Source of the DNA: Knoxdaviesia capensis
Taxonomy: Eukaryota > Ascomycota > Sordariomycetes > Microascales > Gondwanamycetaceae
Reading direction: 5' to 3'
NCBI GenBank assembly: GCA_001510575.1
Contig: LNGK01000008.1
Coordinates: forward strand, 5,404,981 to 5,468,980
Length of the DNA: 64,000 nucleotides
Shown here: positions 33,744 to 45,062 of the stretch, piece after piece
Position numbering within the stretch: position 1 is the stretch's first letter
How the letters are laid out: each line of letters opens with the position of its first letter
Notes under the pieces: generated by a model
Seen by the model: only the letters and a program-made list of their open reading frames with translations
What the model was told of the DNA's origin: nothing
Databases searched by the model: none
Translations under genes and position numbers: made by a program

Positions 33744-34789
33744 ATGTCGACGACTACCACCACCACCACCACCACCGGCGGCTCGGCGCCCATCACCGCC
33801 GCCACAATCTTGCGCCTGTTCCCGGACATCGACACCACCTCCGATGCGCTCGACGGCCACGATGAGGAGCAGATCCGTCTGATGGACGAGGTGTGCATTG
33901 TGCTGGACGAGAACGATGTGCCGATTGGCAAGGCCAGCAAGAAAGTTTGTGAGTGTTTTCTGCTCTCTTCTGGCTCTGCCTTTTGAGGCACCTGTGTGGG
34001 GGTTGTGGGAATGTGTCTTTGCGCACGCGCACGCGCACGCCGGCCCGCAGCCCGGAACACCGTCCCGAGTCGTCTCTAATACACCGGCTAACAATCCCCG
34101 TTCCCAAATCCAGGCCACCTCATGACCAACATCGACAAGGGCCTGCTGCACCGGGCCTTTTCGGTGTTCCTCTTCGACGACCAGAACCGCCTGCTGCTGC
34201 AGCAGCGCGCCACCGAGAAGATCACCTTCCCGGACATGTGGACCAACACCTGCTGCTCGCACCCGCTCGGCATCCCCGGCGAGTCCGGCGTCAGCCTGGA
34301 CGAGTCGGTGGCGGGCGTCAAGAACGCCGCCCAGCGCAAGCTCGACCACGAGCTCGGCATCAACAAGGCCCAGGTGCCGCTGGACGACTTCCATTTCCTC
34401 ACGCGCATCCATTACAAGGCCCCTAGCGACGGCAAGTGGGGAGAGCACGAGAGTATGTTCACAGGCCTAGATTACCCGAGAAGCAGCGCAAAAAGACAAG
34501 AAAGAAAAGAAAAAAAGAAGCCGAAATAAAACTCACAGCTAACACTCCCGCGCCAGTTGACTACATCCTCTTCATCAAGGCCACCGTCGACCTGCACCCC
34601 AACCTAAACGAGGTGCGCGACACCAAGTACGTGACCGCCGACGAGCTGAAGCAGCTCTTCAAGGACCCCGAGCTCAAGTTCACCCCGTGGTTCAAGCTGA
34701 TCTGCGAGTCGATGCTGTTCGAGTGGTGGGAGCACCTAGAGTCGGGCCTGGAGGCGTACACCAACGAGACGGCTATTCGCCGCATGTAA
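33744..34789 (+). CDS. IDI1: Isopentenyl-diphosphate delta-isomerase (type I)
   Basis: Interconverts isopentenyl and dimethylallyl diphosphate, the entry to sterol, dolichol, ubiquinone and prenyl-anchor synthesis. Exons 33744-33948, 34114-34452 and 34557-34789 join in frame to 258 residues. The start ATG is in context ACACCATGT, followed by a Thr run coded by ACC repeats. Family signatures are CHLMTNIDKGLLHRAFSVFLFD, FPDMWTNTCCSHPLG with the catalytic Cys near residue 116, the Nudix-like region AAQRKLDHELGI, and WGEHEIDYILF with the catalytic Glu (its Ile codon is split by intron 2). The C-terminus TPWFKLICESMLFEWWEHL is also typical. Length and motifs match fungal IDI1. No peroxisomal or mitochondrial signal is obvious. 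Confidence 0.96.
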
Positions 34790-34936
34790 ACACTGCAACA
34801 CGCCATATCGACCACATCTTGTCCCCTTTTTTCTTTTTTTTAGCCTTTGAATGAATACCTTTCTATTTTCCATTCTTTTTTCTTTTACACTGCCACTCCG
34901 CTGCCCCGTGTCTGTGCAGGTGGGTGGGTGGTGCTT

Positions 34937-34961
34937 GGGGGGGGAGGGGGGGGGGGGGGGG
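34937..34961. repeat. Poly-G run
   Basis: G8-A-G16, about 150 bases after the IDI1 stop, in its 3' flank. Such a run can form G-quadruplex structure in DNA or transcript. Confidence 0.85.
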
Positions 34962-35108
34962 CGCTCTTGTTACCCCAACTTTTTTGTTTTGTTGTTTGTG
35001 AGAAGCACCACAGCAGATGCAGCCAGGGAAGGGGGGCACGATGGAAGCCAACAAAGCGGAGCGGCCATGGCGGTGGGCTGGGCAAAGGGGCGAGCTTTCT
35101 GCAGCCGT

Positions 35109-35127
35109 TGTGTGTGTGTGTGTGTGC
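35109..35127. repeat. (TG)n microsatellite
   Basis: Eight or nine TG units in the spacer downstream of IDI1. Confidence 0.85.
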
Positions 35128-36615
35128 GTGTATGTGTCCGTGAGGTGACAGACAAACCCCAGTCATGTGTTGCCCCCAGTGGACCAGACAAACCGCGGAT
35201 ATATGTCTCCCCTTTTCCGGTTCTCTCTCCCCGCCAGGAACAGACTCTGCTTTGCCTCTTCTACCCGACAGACAATCAGCGGTCATCTCACCAGACAGCA
35301 TAAAGAGAGGGGAGGGCGAGCCCAAAAACTCTCCAACTCGGTCGGGTGGCGGGCTCTCGTCTCCCTGGTCCACGTCCATCGGGAGCGGAGGAGGGAACAG
35401 ATGTTTACGTGTCTGCACCTGGTGGTTCCTTTCTTTCCATGTCTCCTCTTCCAAACCTCCACGTCAGACGTCTGCATGTTCATCTCAGTCTGCTTTTAAT
35501 ATCTTGCTGACAAAAACAAACAAGCAGACTTCAGCCACAGCACCCCAGGACAACACACTCAACACCCCTTCCACCCTCTCCCGCGATCTTCCCCCGCCTT
35601 TTCCTCTGCGCTGTCTCTCCCCTCTCTCTCTGTTGTTCTCCGCCTGTCTCGTTCCTCTGGCCTCTCTCTCGCTCTCCTTTTTGGTAATCCCTAGGCTCCG
35701 TCTCTTCTTGTCTATTTCGCCGCTTCGTCTCATTGCGTGCCCCCTTATTGTTGTTGTTGTTTTTGCCTCTGGCTTCTTTTCATATACCACGCAGTCTCCA
35801 CCATGCCTCTCTACCCGACATTTATCTTTCTTGGCTTCGATTAGAATTAGTAATTCCCTCTCCCTAAGAATATACAAAAGAAAGAAAATTAACATGTCCC
35901 GTCATGTATACTGCATAGGCTTATGTCTGCCTCTCTATTGATCTGTGTGGATGAAAGGGCTGTGTCCTACGTGTTTAGTACACATGCCACGTAAAAACCG
36001 CCATATGCAAAACGCGTTTGGGTGTATATGTGCAATGGGCACCCGGAGCCTCCAATTCCTAGCAGACACCTACCATTTCACAAAGTCCTAGGACAGACAG
36101 AAAGGGGAAACCGAGCCTTTCTCTCTCTGCTACAGCCGGCAATGCAACATCATCCTAGACACCCTCAGACCAAAGGATATCCACGGCATTGCTTGGCCCC
36201 CGTGCATCCACTCCCGTCAGCCCCCCGGCGTTCACGCCTCTTCTGGGGCCCAGAGGGCCATGCAAAGTCATATTTCATTTCGGGTTCTTGCCGCCGCTCC
36301 AGGCAGTAAGTGCATGAGAAAATAAATGAACGGGACTCCTTGACAAAAATGAGAGGTGCCACGTTGAATTGGAGCGTGGACGAACACCTGATAGACACAC
36401 ACGATGCAGTCGGTCCTGCCAACCAATGCATGGTTTCAGCAGTTAGCTCTTCTCCTCAGATGGCTGTTCATATGATACTAACATGCCCTTGGGAGGGGCC
36501 GTATGCAGCACTGGCCTGGTTGCCCTGATCCGTTAAGCCATCGACACATAGAAGGAGGGGGAAGGGTGGCCACCAAGCACGGGTGCCAACTAGCGATGTG
36601 GAACTTTCGGTACAG

Positions 36616-36620
<5 letters not shown>

Positions 36621-36650
<30 letters not shown>
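36621..36650. repeat. (CA)15 microsatellite
   Basis: Pure CA array in non-coding DNA. Confidence 0.9.
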
Positions 36651-36653
<3 letters not shown>

Positions 36654-39589
36654 ACTTACGAACGAAGAAACACAAACCCGCAAACACGGCAAGCGGTTGT
36701 TCAGAAAATCCCAGTCTCCAACGGGCCGATACATGAGCCTCACCGGCTTCTGACACATGTGCTACCCCTCTCATCTGCACACGAGGCATACCGACAAACC
36801 AAACCGCGGCATTTAGTCTTTCCTGCACATGTGCACGTTGGTAGGCACCTAGTCAAGTAGAAGCCAGCTCATCCGCGTTAGCCTGTCCCCTATCTGGGCA
36901 TAGGAACCGTCCACGAGGCTATTAATGCAGCTGTGCTTGTAGGAAAATTCCGTCAGGCTGCGACGACGACATATAGCCTCCAGCAGAAGCGTATGTGGGA
37001 AGGCCTGAGCCTAAAAGCAGTTGAGTAGAAATGTCTTTGCCAGTTGGATGTCGTCCTCGTGCCGACCTGGTATTTTCGTTCATTCTTTTCTGCATATGAA
37101 AAAAGAAAGAAAGAGAAGAGAAGAAAAAAAGGAAAAGGGAAGAAGCAAGATGAAGGAAGGACTTAAGTCGCATGTTAGAGAAAACGAAAAGAAAAAAAAG
37201 CAACAGCAGATGATTTGATACTTTGATTTCGCATTTTTCGTTTTTACTGCAGGGTGAGAAAATTCTTCTCCCTTTCCATCAACTTCCTTTTGTCAGTGGC
37301 TTACCACTTGGAGACTTCGTGTAGAACAAGCATGTTTGTGATATTTGCACCAAGTTGTAAGAGTGTAGTTATCGCACTGGCATTACGTGGGAGCTAATGG
37401 GGGGTGGGATACCTGCCTTCAGGTGATGTTTTCGTTGGGCCATTCGTGTGGGTTACACCGAAAGCCGCCGCATCTTCCGTCCCCCCATTTACTTCTAGCG
37501 AGAGGTTAAGTTAAGTGACTGCGACTTTGGTGGGGTTAAGGAATCGAACCAGAGAGACAAAACTTCAAATTACCCCAGATTGGAATAGGTTGGGCCGGTA
37601 GAGTGCATAGAGCACAACTGCACTGAGCACGAGAATTCACTTGAAGAACAACACATCGATCCTGCGCTCGCAGTGCCAGGAAAGGGAATTGTACGCAGTA
37701 AGCGAATGGACAGGACCTGGCGGCGGGGAATACTTTCCCACTGGCCATTGGCTATTAAGATGCAACCATGAGGATCTAAAGGTTGCTATCTAGACAGCGT
37801 GGAGGCTATCCGCATAGAAGAGCGGATATTTGCCAAAACCAGCCAGTCAGGTCGGATTCTGCATTCTGCACCACAGAGACTCAGCCAAAGAAATACTGAA
37901 AGATAATGCAAGCAAGAAGTGAGTGGGACATGGTGGCATGTGACTGAAAAGAGCCAATGCTATCTAGGCTTTGACATGAGGTCTGCAGGATCTTGCATCG
38001 GATATGGGGTGAAGCGGTCGATATGAGGGGAATTCATCGCTTGCGAGGCTATACGAGGCTCGGTGGGTGGCGATTGCACCAAACATTGGACATCGATGAT
38101 ACAGAGACAAGAGAACTTGGATGGCCGTCCACAATTATCACCTAGCACGAGACCGCAGGGCAGCTGGAAGATGAGGTGTCAGTCCGGTGTCCGTGTTCCG
38201 GATTTTAGGCGGAAAGGAATGATGAGACAGAACACCAGCTGGTGACGGCAAAAGGGAGGAGAGAGAGAGGTTGTGGTCGGTGGCATAGGATCTGGGATTG
38301 GTCGGTTGGAGATGAGGTTTCAGTGTGAAAGGAGGGAGAGACAGTCTCTGGCAGTATGTCTGGTGTTTGTGAGACCATCTGCTTTCGCGACTTACTTCCC
38401 TCTGCTGACCGCTTTTCAGTCGCAGGGCAGGTGTCAGGACTGTGCCACGATGGATGCACTACACACAAAGACGATCAATCTGGGATCGCGGCGTATTTAA
38501 GTGGTGGCAGTGGCGGAATTAACGGCGGTGATGTGTGATTCCAGGAAGCCAGTAGACGTATGAAGTCAAATCAAACGGGTAGTTTGGAATGGAAAAGGGG
38601 GGGAGAGAGTATTGAGTGGTGATTTTACTGGTGTGTGGGAGGAGGGAAGAAGAGGTGTCGTGAAAGATTTCAGCCAAAAAAAAAAAGACCCCAGAGTAAG
38701 GCTCAGGCCTGGCTCAGGCACAGGGACACGAGCACGGGGGAGAAAATGGGGGAAGTGGGTCCGGAAGGGTTGAACTGGTCTGCCGGCAGCAGTAGCTAAG
38801 TTTTAGTGTTGAACGAGAACGGACAGAGAGAGGGTGTGTGGGAGGAGCAATGAGACTTGAAGGGGGAAAATGACTGCATCGTAGCACACACAGGGTAATA
38901 CAGGAAGAGAAATCATGTTGGGGCACTCCAGAGATGCAGACACAAAATGAAAGGAATGTGATGGAATATATACGTCTTCTGCGGGATAGGAGTGAAACAC
39001 GGACTTAAAGGCTCCTTCCTCAACCTGACGATAAACGGAGGTAATACTCATTGTAGCGAGAAATACGACTGTTCTGGAATTCGGCAGGCACAATGAGCAC
39101 TGTTAGGAACAGAAGAAAGAGCCCCCTGGAGTGACTCAGGGATTGTCTGCACATGACCACAAACTCGCGTACATGCGCTCTTGCCAATCCTTTTAGCGCG
39201 AGGGAGGTGCAACCCAGGATTGGGGGAAGGAGTGGGACGCACAAGGTGGGATGAGGGAAGGAGCATCCTGCAAAGAAACCCGTCTGGATGAAGCAGTGAC
39301 TGATTGAGGAAGGTGCTTGATGGAAGGTATGAAGAATGAATGGAGTAGCCAGACATGGGGTGACGATGCTGTACTGTAGTGCTGCTCGGATGGAGGGCGG
39401 GAGGGCTGTGGGGTAGGAATTGAGAGTCCGAGTGCTGAGCATGGCCGGATATTAGCCGGGAGAGAAATCCGGGAAGGTGCGAAGCGGAATGGAAGAGAGG
39501 AGCGGATGATGGTGAGAGAGAAAAGTCGGGAAGGGACAGTGAGCTGAAAAAAAAACCACATGAGGTCAGATGCAGCATCTCCAAAAAGA

Positions 39590-39616
39590 AAAATAAAATA
39601 AAATAAAATAAATAAA
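39590..39616. repeat. AAATA pentanucleotide array
   Basis: Four to five AAATA units followed by an AAAT unit, in the 12 kb gene-poor spacer. Confidence 0.85.
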
Positions 39617-39724
39617 CTTGGCCCTGCTCGAACGTGGCGGTCAGTGGATGGTCGCCCGGGAAGGAGCAGATAATGGTAGGCACAGGCACACACGGTAACC
39701 GTCGTATTGTTTCAATAGTGGCTC

Positions 39725-40096
39725 CTACGGTATGGTCATGTTAGCGATACGGTCAACCGGACTCCCGCTGTGTATCGGGAACATGTTGGCGGACGAATGA
39801 GGCAATATTTCCGAAGTTGCTGTGATAACATGAAGATCGTCGTGAGCCGCAAGGTTCAAGGCTTCCCAAATTCCCACAAGCCACTTCTTCGTGAAAGTCG
39901 TTCCTAATGATATCACTACCACCAGAAGACAAAGACCGGCCCCATCACACACCCGAGACCGGAAGTTGTTAAGCACCTGTTTGACTAGCGCTTCCCCCCG
40001 GTTGCGCACGAAAAGTCCAGACTGCAGAGCTTGACTTTGACCCTAGAAGGAAACCACAAAGGCACGAAGTAAGTGCTCCGGTTCGTCCATCCTCAT
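39725..40096 (-). pseudogene. Possible broken coding remnant (one in-frame stop)
   Basis: From an ATG at 40096 (MRMDEPEHLLRAFVV) the minus-strand frame runs 124 codons to TAG at 39725, with a single in-frame TAG at 40043-40045. The second part includes VKQVLNN, LLVVVISLGTTFTKKW and IWEALNLA. The TAG is preceded by pyrimidines (CCTTCTAG), so it could instead be a splice acceptor, which would leave the residues before it intronic. The composition looks protein-like but I cannot name a family, and chance is a real alternative. Confidence 0.2.
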
Positions 40097-43000
40097 GCAG
40101 TCCTTTTTTCCTCTTCAGTGTTTCCAAAGGGGGTCACAATGGACCTGGATGGAATGAATGAGTGATGAGTGGGTGGGGGTGGTGGGCGGTGGGAGGACTT
40201 TTTGTTTGGGTCATGAGACAGGGCAGTAAATGTTGGCATTGTGCATTCATTCCCCGAATAAGCCCTTGTCGGACATTGGGCATTCTTGGGGTGAGAGAAA
40301 GAGAAAGGAGGGATCTGCTGGCAAGCCGGCTTTCTAGGTTTTTGGTAGTTATGGTGTTGGCGATCATTTGTTCTTCACGACACGGAGATCGAGACTAGGC
40401 TCGCCTGTGCAGTGCGGCGGGCCGGACTGGAGGTCTATTAGCTCAAGCTATATCAGTTTCTTCGATGTGCTCTCTCGTAACCACCAAACCCGAATCGACA
40501 CCAACAAGCCTTGCTTCCCCGTGCGAGAAAGCAAGATATGATGCTGTGAATTTACAAATGGCCTGAGCACGCACATCGTTTGACGCCAGTCCGCCACGAT
40601 CCTTTTTTCTGCTCATGTGAACGAGATTCTCAAGCAATGCACGCACAGGGCCAGAGCCTTGGGGGCATACCTGTCTTCCCATTTCCCGTCTGATTGATTT
40701 TGTTTGCTTAATATTTTCCCTTGACCAGGGGAGGGGGTTTAGCTCTGCTGACCGCTCTATCTGAAAACGCAATCTTCTCTTCCTTCGTCACCGTATGATC
40801 TCCTTTTTTCACCAAATAATTTCAAGCTGAGACACTTGACTCCAAAAAGTCCACACTTCAGCCAATATCGCCGGCACAGGGAGACACACCTATTTTGTGC
40901 GTCCACGTAGAATGAACGTATAAACTGAGAACGTGGGGGACTCTCTGCACACACCACGGTGGCCATTGCCTTCTGTTTCCTACCCCACGCTATGATGATG
41001 TTCTCTCTCGGTTAGTGTACCATGTTTTTTTTTTTTTGCCTCAACATCCCAAAGAGAGTTTTGCTATGCTGTTTGGTATCGAACGCGCCATACCCAACAG
41101 TTCACGGGTTCCTGTGACTTCATCACTCCCGAAATATGCGAGCAGGGCTTGAAATCCGGGCTGGGCCACACAAATCCGAGAAAGAAAAAAGAGAGGCACA
41201 ACCCACTGATACCTCATCCCACCAAAAACAGCCATCTTCCACCCCCTTTTCATTCAGGTGTCCTTCCATGGCTTCGAAATCCTCCGCCGGCCCACCGAAA
41301 GACAAACAGGGGGGCCAAGCTTCGCCGGAACCGTGAGAGAGATAAAGAGAGGAAAGGAAAAGTTCCTGGCTATTCTAACTGGTCATGGGGAGAGACGCTC
41401 TGGTTGCTTATTCGCTCGGTGAGAGGGACAGTGGGAGCGTAGGAGGCTATGCCTCTTGAAATGCATGCTTTCTCACAGATACCCTTGAAGGGGTTTATCC
41501 CCTCATACACAGACTCGATCTCTCCATATCCATACCCACGCTTTAACAGCAGATAACGGACCTAACTCAAGAATTTACTTTTCACTACTCCGTATTAAGG
41601 GCCTGCTGCCATTACCACCAGGAAATGAAGTCATCTCATACTTACGTGGGGTACAACAACGATCCCCCCGGCTCTGACTTTTCTTCCTTCAACTTTTTTA
41701 TGGACCACAGAAGCCAGAGCCACAACATTCTGGAAACTGTGGATGCGAACCACAAGTCTGGAACGTGGACTCCGGACCACCACCTTTCTGCACTTTGTTC
41801 GTATATTAGTAACTTGTGACTTGCTCCCAAAATCTGGTGAGTATTTTCTTTTCATGTTTCCTCTTTGGTCCACACCAAGCCGCGCGCGGTCGGTATCCGG
41901 CCGGTCCGGGGTTTCTTTAGTCCGGAACGTGCAGTGAGGTGGTGCAGAAAGAGCGATAGGTGGAGATGAAAGCCAACCGGTTTTATTTTATTTTATCTCT
42001 CTGCCTGCCCCCAAAAAGCCAGCAGCAGAAGAAGTACCGGTGTAGGGCAGCGGCACTAATAAGAGTACAAATGATCCGCCGACCTGTCCTGTGTGTGAGT
42101 CTTTGTTCCGTGGATTGAGCAAACATGCGTTGAGACACGGCGTTGTACAGTGGACTTACAAATCCCGTCGTGTAAGACCAGTCCAGATTGCGCGGGTCAC
42201 ACTCAGGAAGTAGTACACGGCCACCGCGTTGTTTGCTTGCTGTGGTCGGATACAACGATTCCATGGTGGTGTTATGAGTGCCCGCAAAAAGCAGGCCACG
42301 ACAGCCTTTTCCCCCACACATAGCTCTTTTGGCCCTGCTATACCATAAGAGGTGAACATATGTGTCTAAGTTGGTGTGGTATGTGATGTGGTGTACAGTA
42401 TTCATTCACACTGAAGTAGTGGTGTCTCATTGTTTTCACCTCGATGAACACACTCTCACTCCGTCTTGTCTTTCTCCCTGGGTCTCGGTACTTTCGGTGC
42501 TCGGTGTACCCCCTGATCGGGCTTATGACCTGGGGGGCAACCATCTGCCCCAGAACCCCCAACAACTGCATGCCGAGTGAAGTTACACGTATCTCCCTCC
42601 TTCCCTCCCCCCCCGCCCCTCCTCTCGTCTCCTTCATTCTCGCATCTTCGGTGGAAATGACGTTCGTGTTCCTCGGGCATTTGGAACTTAATATTTGCAA
42701 TTTGGAAACAGCAGGTATTAGCTAGTCATGCCGTCTTTTTTCTCGCTAACCCCAACAACACCACCACCAAAGTCATGGGCGGATTTCCGACAGATTTCTC
42801 AAGCTCTCTCGTTGTCTCCCACGCCGGGGTTTATCGTTATTCATGCAATCCCCAATTACCTAACTCTTTTGATTGTCCCTATAGTGCGTATGTTTCGGGA
42901 GTTGAGAGTCCACCCACGGAAGGAGCGGAGCAAACTAGCTATGCACACTCCTTGTGTCTAAGAAAAATACTCGCACACCGCTCTCTTCCACTTTTCTTCT

Positions 43001-43228
43001 TCTTTTGTCTCTCTCTTTCATTGCGAGTGTTTCAATGTCTCTCTTTCTTTTTGTCGAAATTGTCGTCGAGACTCTAAAAGTCAAGGGAGAAAATTCTATT
43101 AATGAAGGTATATATTTTCCGTTTTCTTAGACTACATATGAGCTGAGCTGATCTTAGGTATTTGCTTCTTCTCCTACACCAGGTCGGTGTTGCGTTAAGA
43201 GGAAAAAGAAGATACATGAACCTTTCAT

Positions 43229-43250
43229 CCCGCGGATTGACATCCGCGGG
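43229..43250. repeat. Perfect inverted repeat, 9-bp arms, 4-base loop
   Basis: CCCGCGGAT and ATCCGCGGG flank TGAC. A further ATCCGCGGGCT copy occurs at 43438-43448. It is in a non-coding region and could be a binding site for a dimeric protein or a small RNA hairpin. Confidence 0.6.
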
Positions 43251-45029
43251 GCTGATGCTATACTCCGAACAGGGGGGTGTTATTACCAAAAACAAAAAAG
43301 CTGGGTTTGTTTCTCCTGTTTTCTCTCGTTGAATCACTTGACCAAATTGCCCGGACACAGAATACGCAACCCTGAGTGGTTTTGTGCTGAATTTGTGACT
43401 TTCCGTGTCTGCCCCACGATCACACACACTCCTTATTATCCGCGGGCTAGCCACAATAAATCGAAAACGCCTGTTATCCTACGATGATCTCTAATTAAAG
43501 ACAGGTGGCCGTAGGCAGTCTCGACTTCGTATTCATGGAAGAGCCTTTCCCTCATATTTTCTTCCCCTTCCCTGTTCTCGCAGGCAAAGGACAAGACTAC
43601 TTCCAGTTCCTTTTGGTGATCGGGGGGATTTTTTAACCTATTTTTTCTCAGCTGTAACAATCCCTTTCCCAAACTCCATGCTCCCCTGCCAGCGTATGGG
43701 CCAATCTTGGTTCTTCTCGCCAAACCTTCGGTAACAGGAAAAAGAAAGAAAAGGGAACAAGTCTGGTAGGCGGAGGGCGTGGACGTCAGGCTCTGGAAAG
43801 CGATCTGGGCGATCAGGTGTAAGCCCTCGTTAAAACACCCCAAAAGTTCAGCAATCCTGGTTCAGTCTATCTCTCCTCCCACTCACCCCCCACACCCCAA
43901 GAGGCAGAACCCACGACAAAAAGACACCACAGATGTAGCCTCGTGATGCCCTACGAGCAAGCATTAAACAAAATTTTCCCGGGGGCTTGCATTGTCTCCC
44001 TCTGATCACGATGAGGGTTCACCAAACCGCCCCCTTTTTCCCTCTCTTGTGGGGTTTCCTTTTGGATGGGAAAGCCCGGCCAGGTCGGCCTGATAATGAG
44101 CTTTCCTTCTGTTGACCCCAAATTGTCACACGAGGTCCACCTGTTCTTTTCTTTTTCTTTCTTTTTCGACTTTTTCGAATTTTTCAGTGGCATATTCAAG
44201 AAGCAAAGCCATTCATTCTCCTGACCACCAGCCAAGATGAGAGCAAAAAGAAAAGAAAAAGCTGAGGAAGTGCGGCAATACACCATGTTGGCACCCCCAG
44301 ATCCAACCAGCCCATCCCACGTAGCAATTTGAGCTGAGGAACCGTGCAGTTTGCTCAACCACACACCTCTCCAACACTAATGCACATGCCAGCCAGCCGC
44401 CAAACCCGAAAGAATGGCAGCCGTCTGTCTGTGTATCTATCTCTCCCAGTTCACGCCACCACCAATGCAGGGTGCCTACGTGGTGCATGTAACAGCGAAT
44501 TAATAGAAGTTCAAGCCGGCATTCAAGGAACCGGTCTTAGTGGTCAGTCAGTGATCCCGTGTCCTAGACGATCGTCCCTGCCCTGTTGCTTTTTGCTCTC
44601 TCTCTCTCTCTTTCCCCAGGACTACCAGACACCGCCCTTGTCCAGATTGTGCTGGCCAGCAGCCAGTATCTGATCCCGTGTCAACCTGTCCTACGCTTTT
44701 ATTACGTGGATTGCCGTAAGTATGAAAGACTTATATGTATGTGTAAGGTTTTGACGACGCTAAATCCCCAGACCTTCCCAACAGAGGAAAATCTAGAAGT
44801 GCCACAGCTACCAACTTGGAAACACATACGCACACTCCCTTCCTTCCCTGTCTCTTTGTCTCCTTATCCCTCGCTCCTGTCGGTTTTCTTGTGGTTGCAC
44901 CCGACCCGCGGAGCCACACACTTCGTTCCGTCTATAGATACACGGAACTCCCCTCCTGATGATTTCTTGTATATGCCTCTCTCTCTCTTCTCTCCTTCAT
45001 TCCTACTTCTTCTTCCACATATCTCTCCC

Positions 45030-45062
45030 CCACACCCACACACACACACACATACACACACA
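45030..45062. repeat. (CA)n microsatellite
   Basis: CA array with two interruptions (CCCACA, CATACA), inside the pyrimidine-rich region upstream of the acetyltransferase gene. Confidence 0.85.

Noticed and set aside
37535..37575. Minus-strand GGTTCGATTCC with flanking GGGGT/ACCCC
   Set aside because: The T stem pairs at only three of five positions and the matching acceptor half lies too close for a tRNA body.
40443..40772. 109-codon minus-strand frame with protein-like composition
   Set aside because: It starts with TTG, has no family match I can see, and frames of this length are expected by chance in 12 kb.
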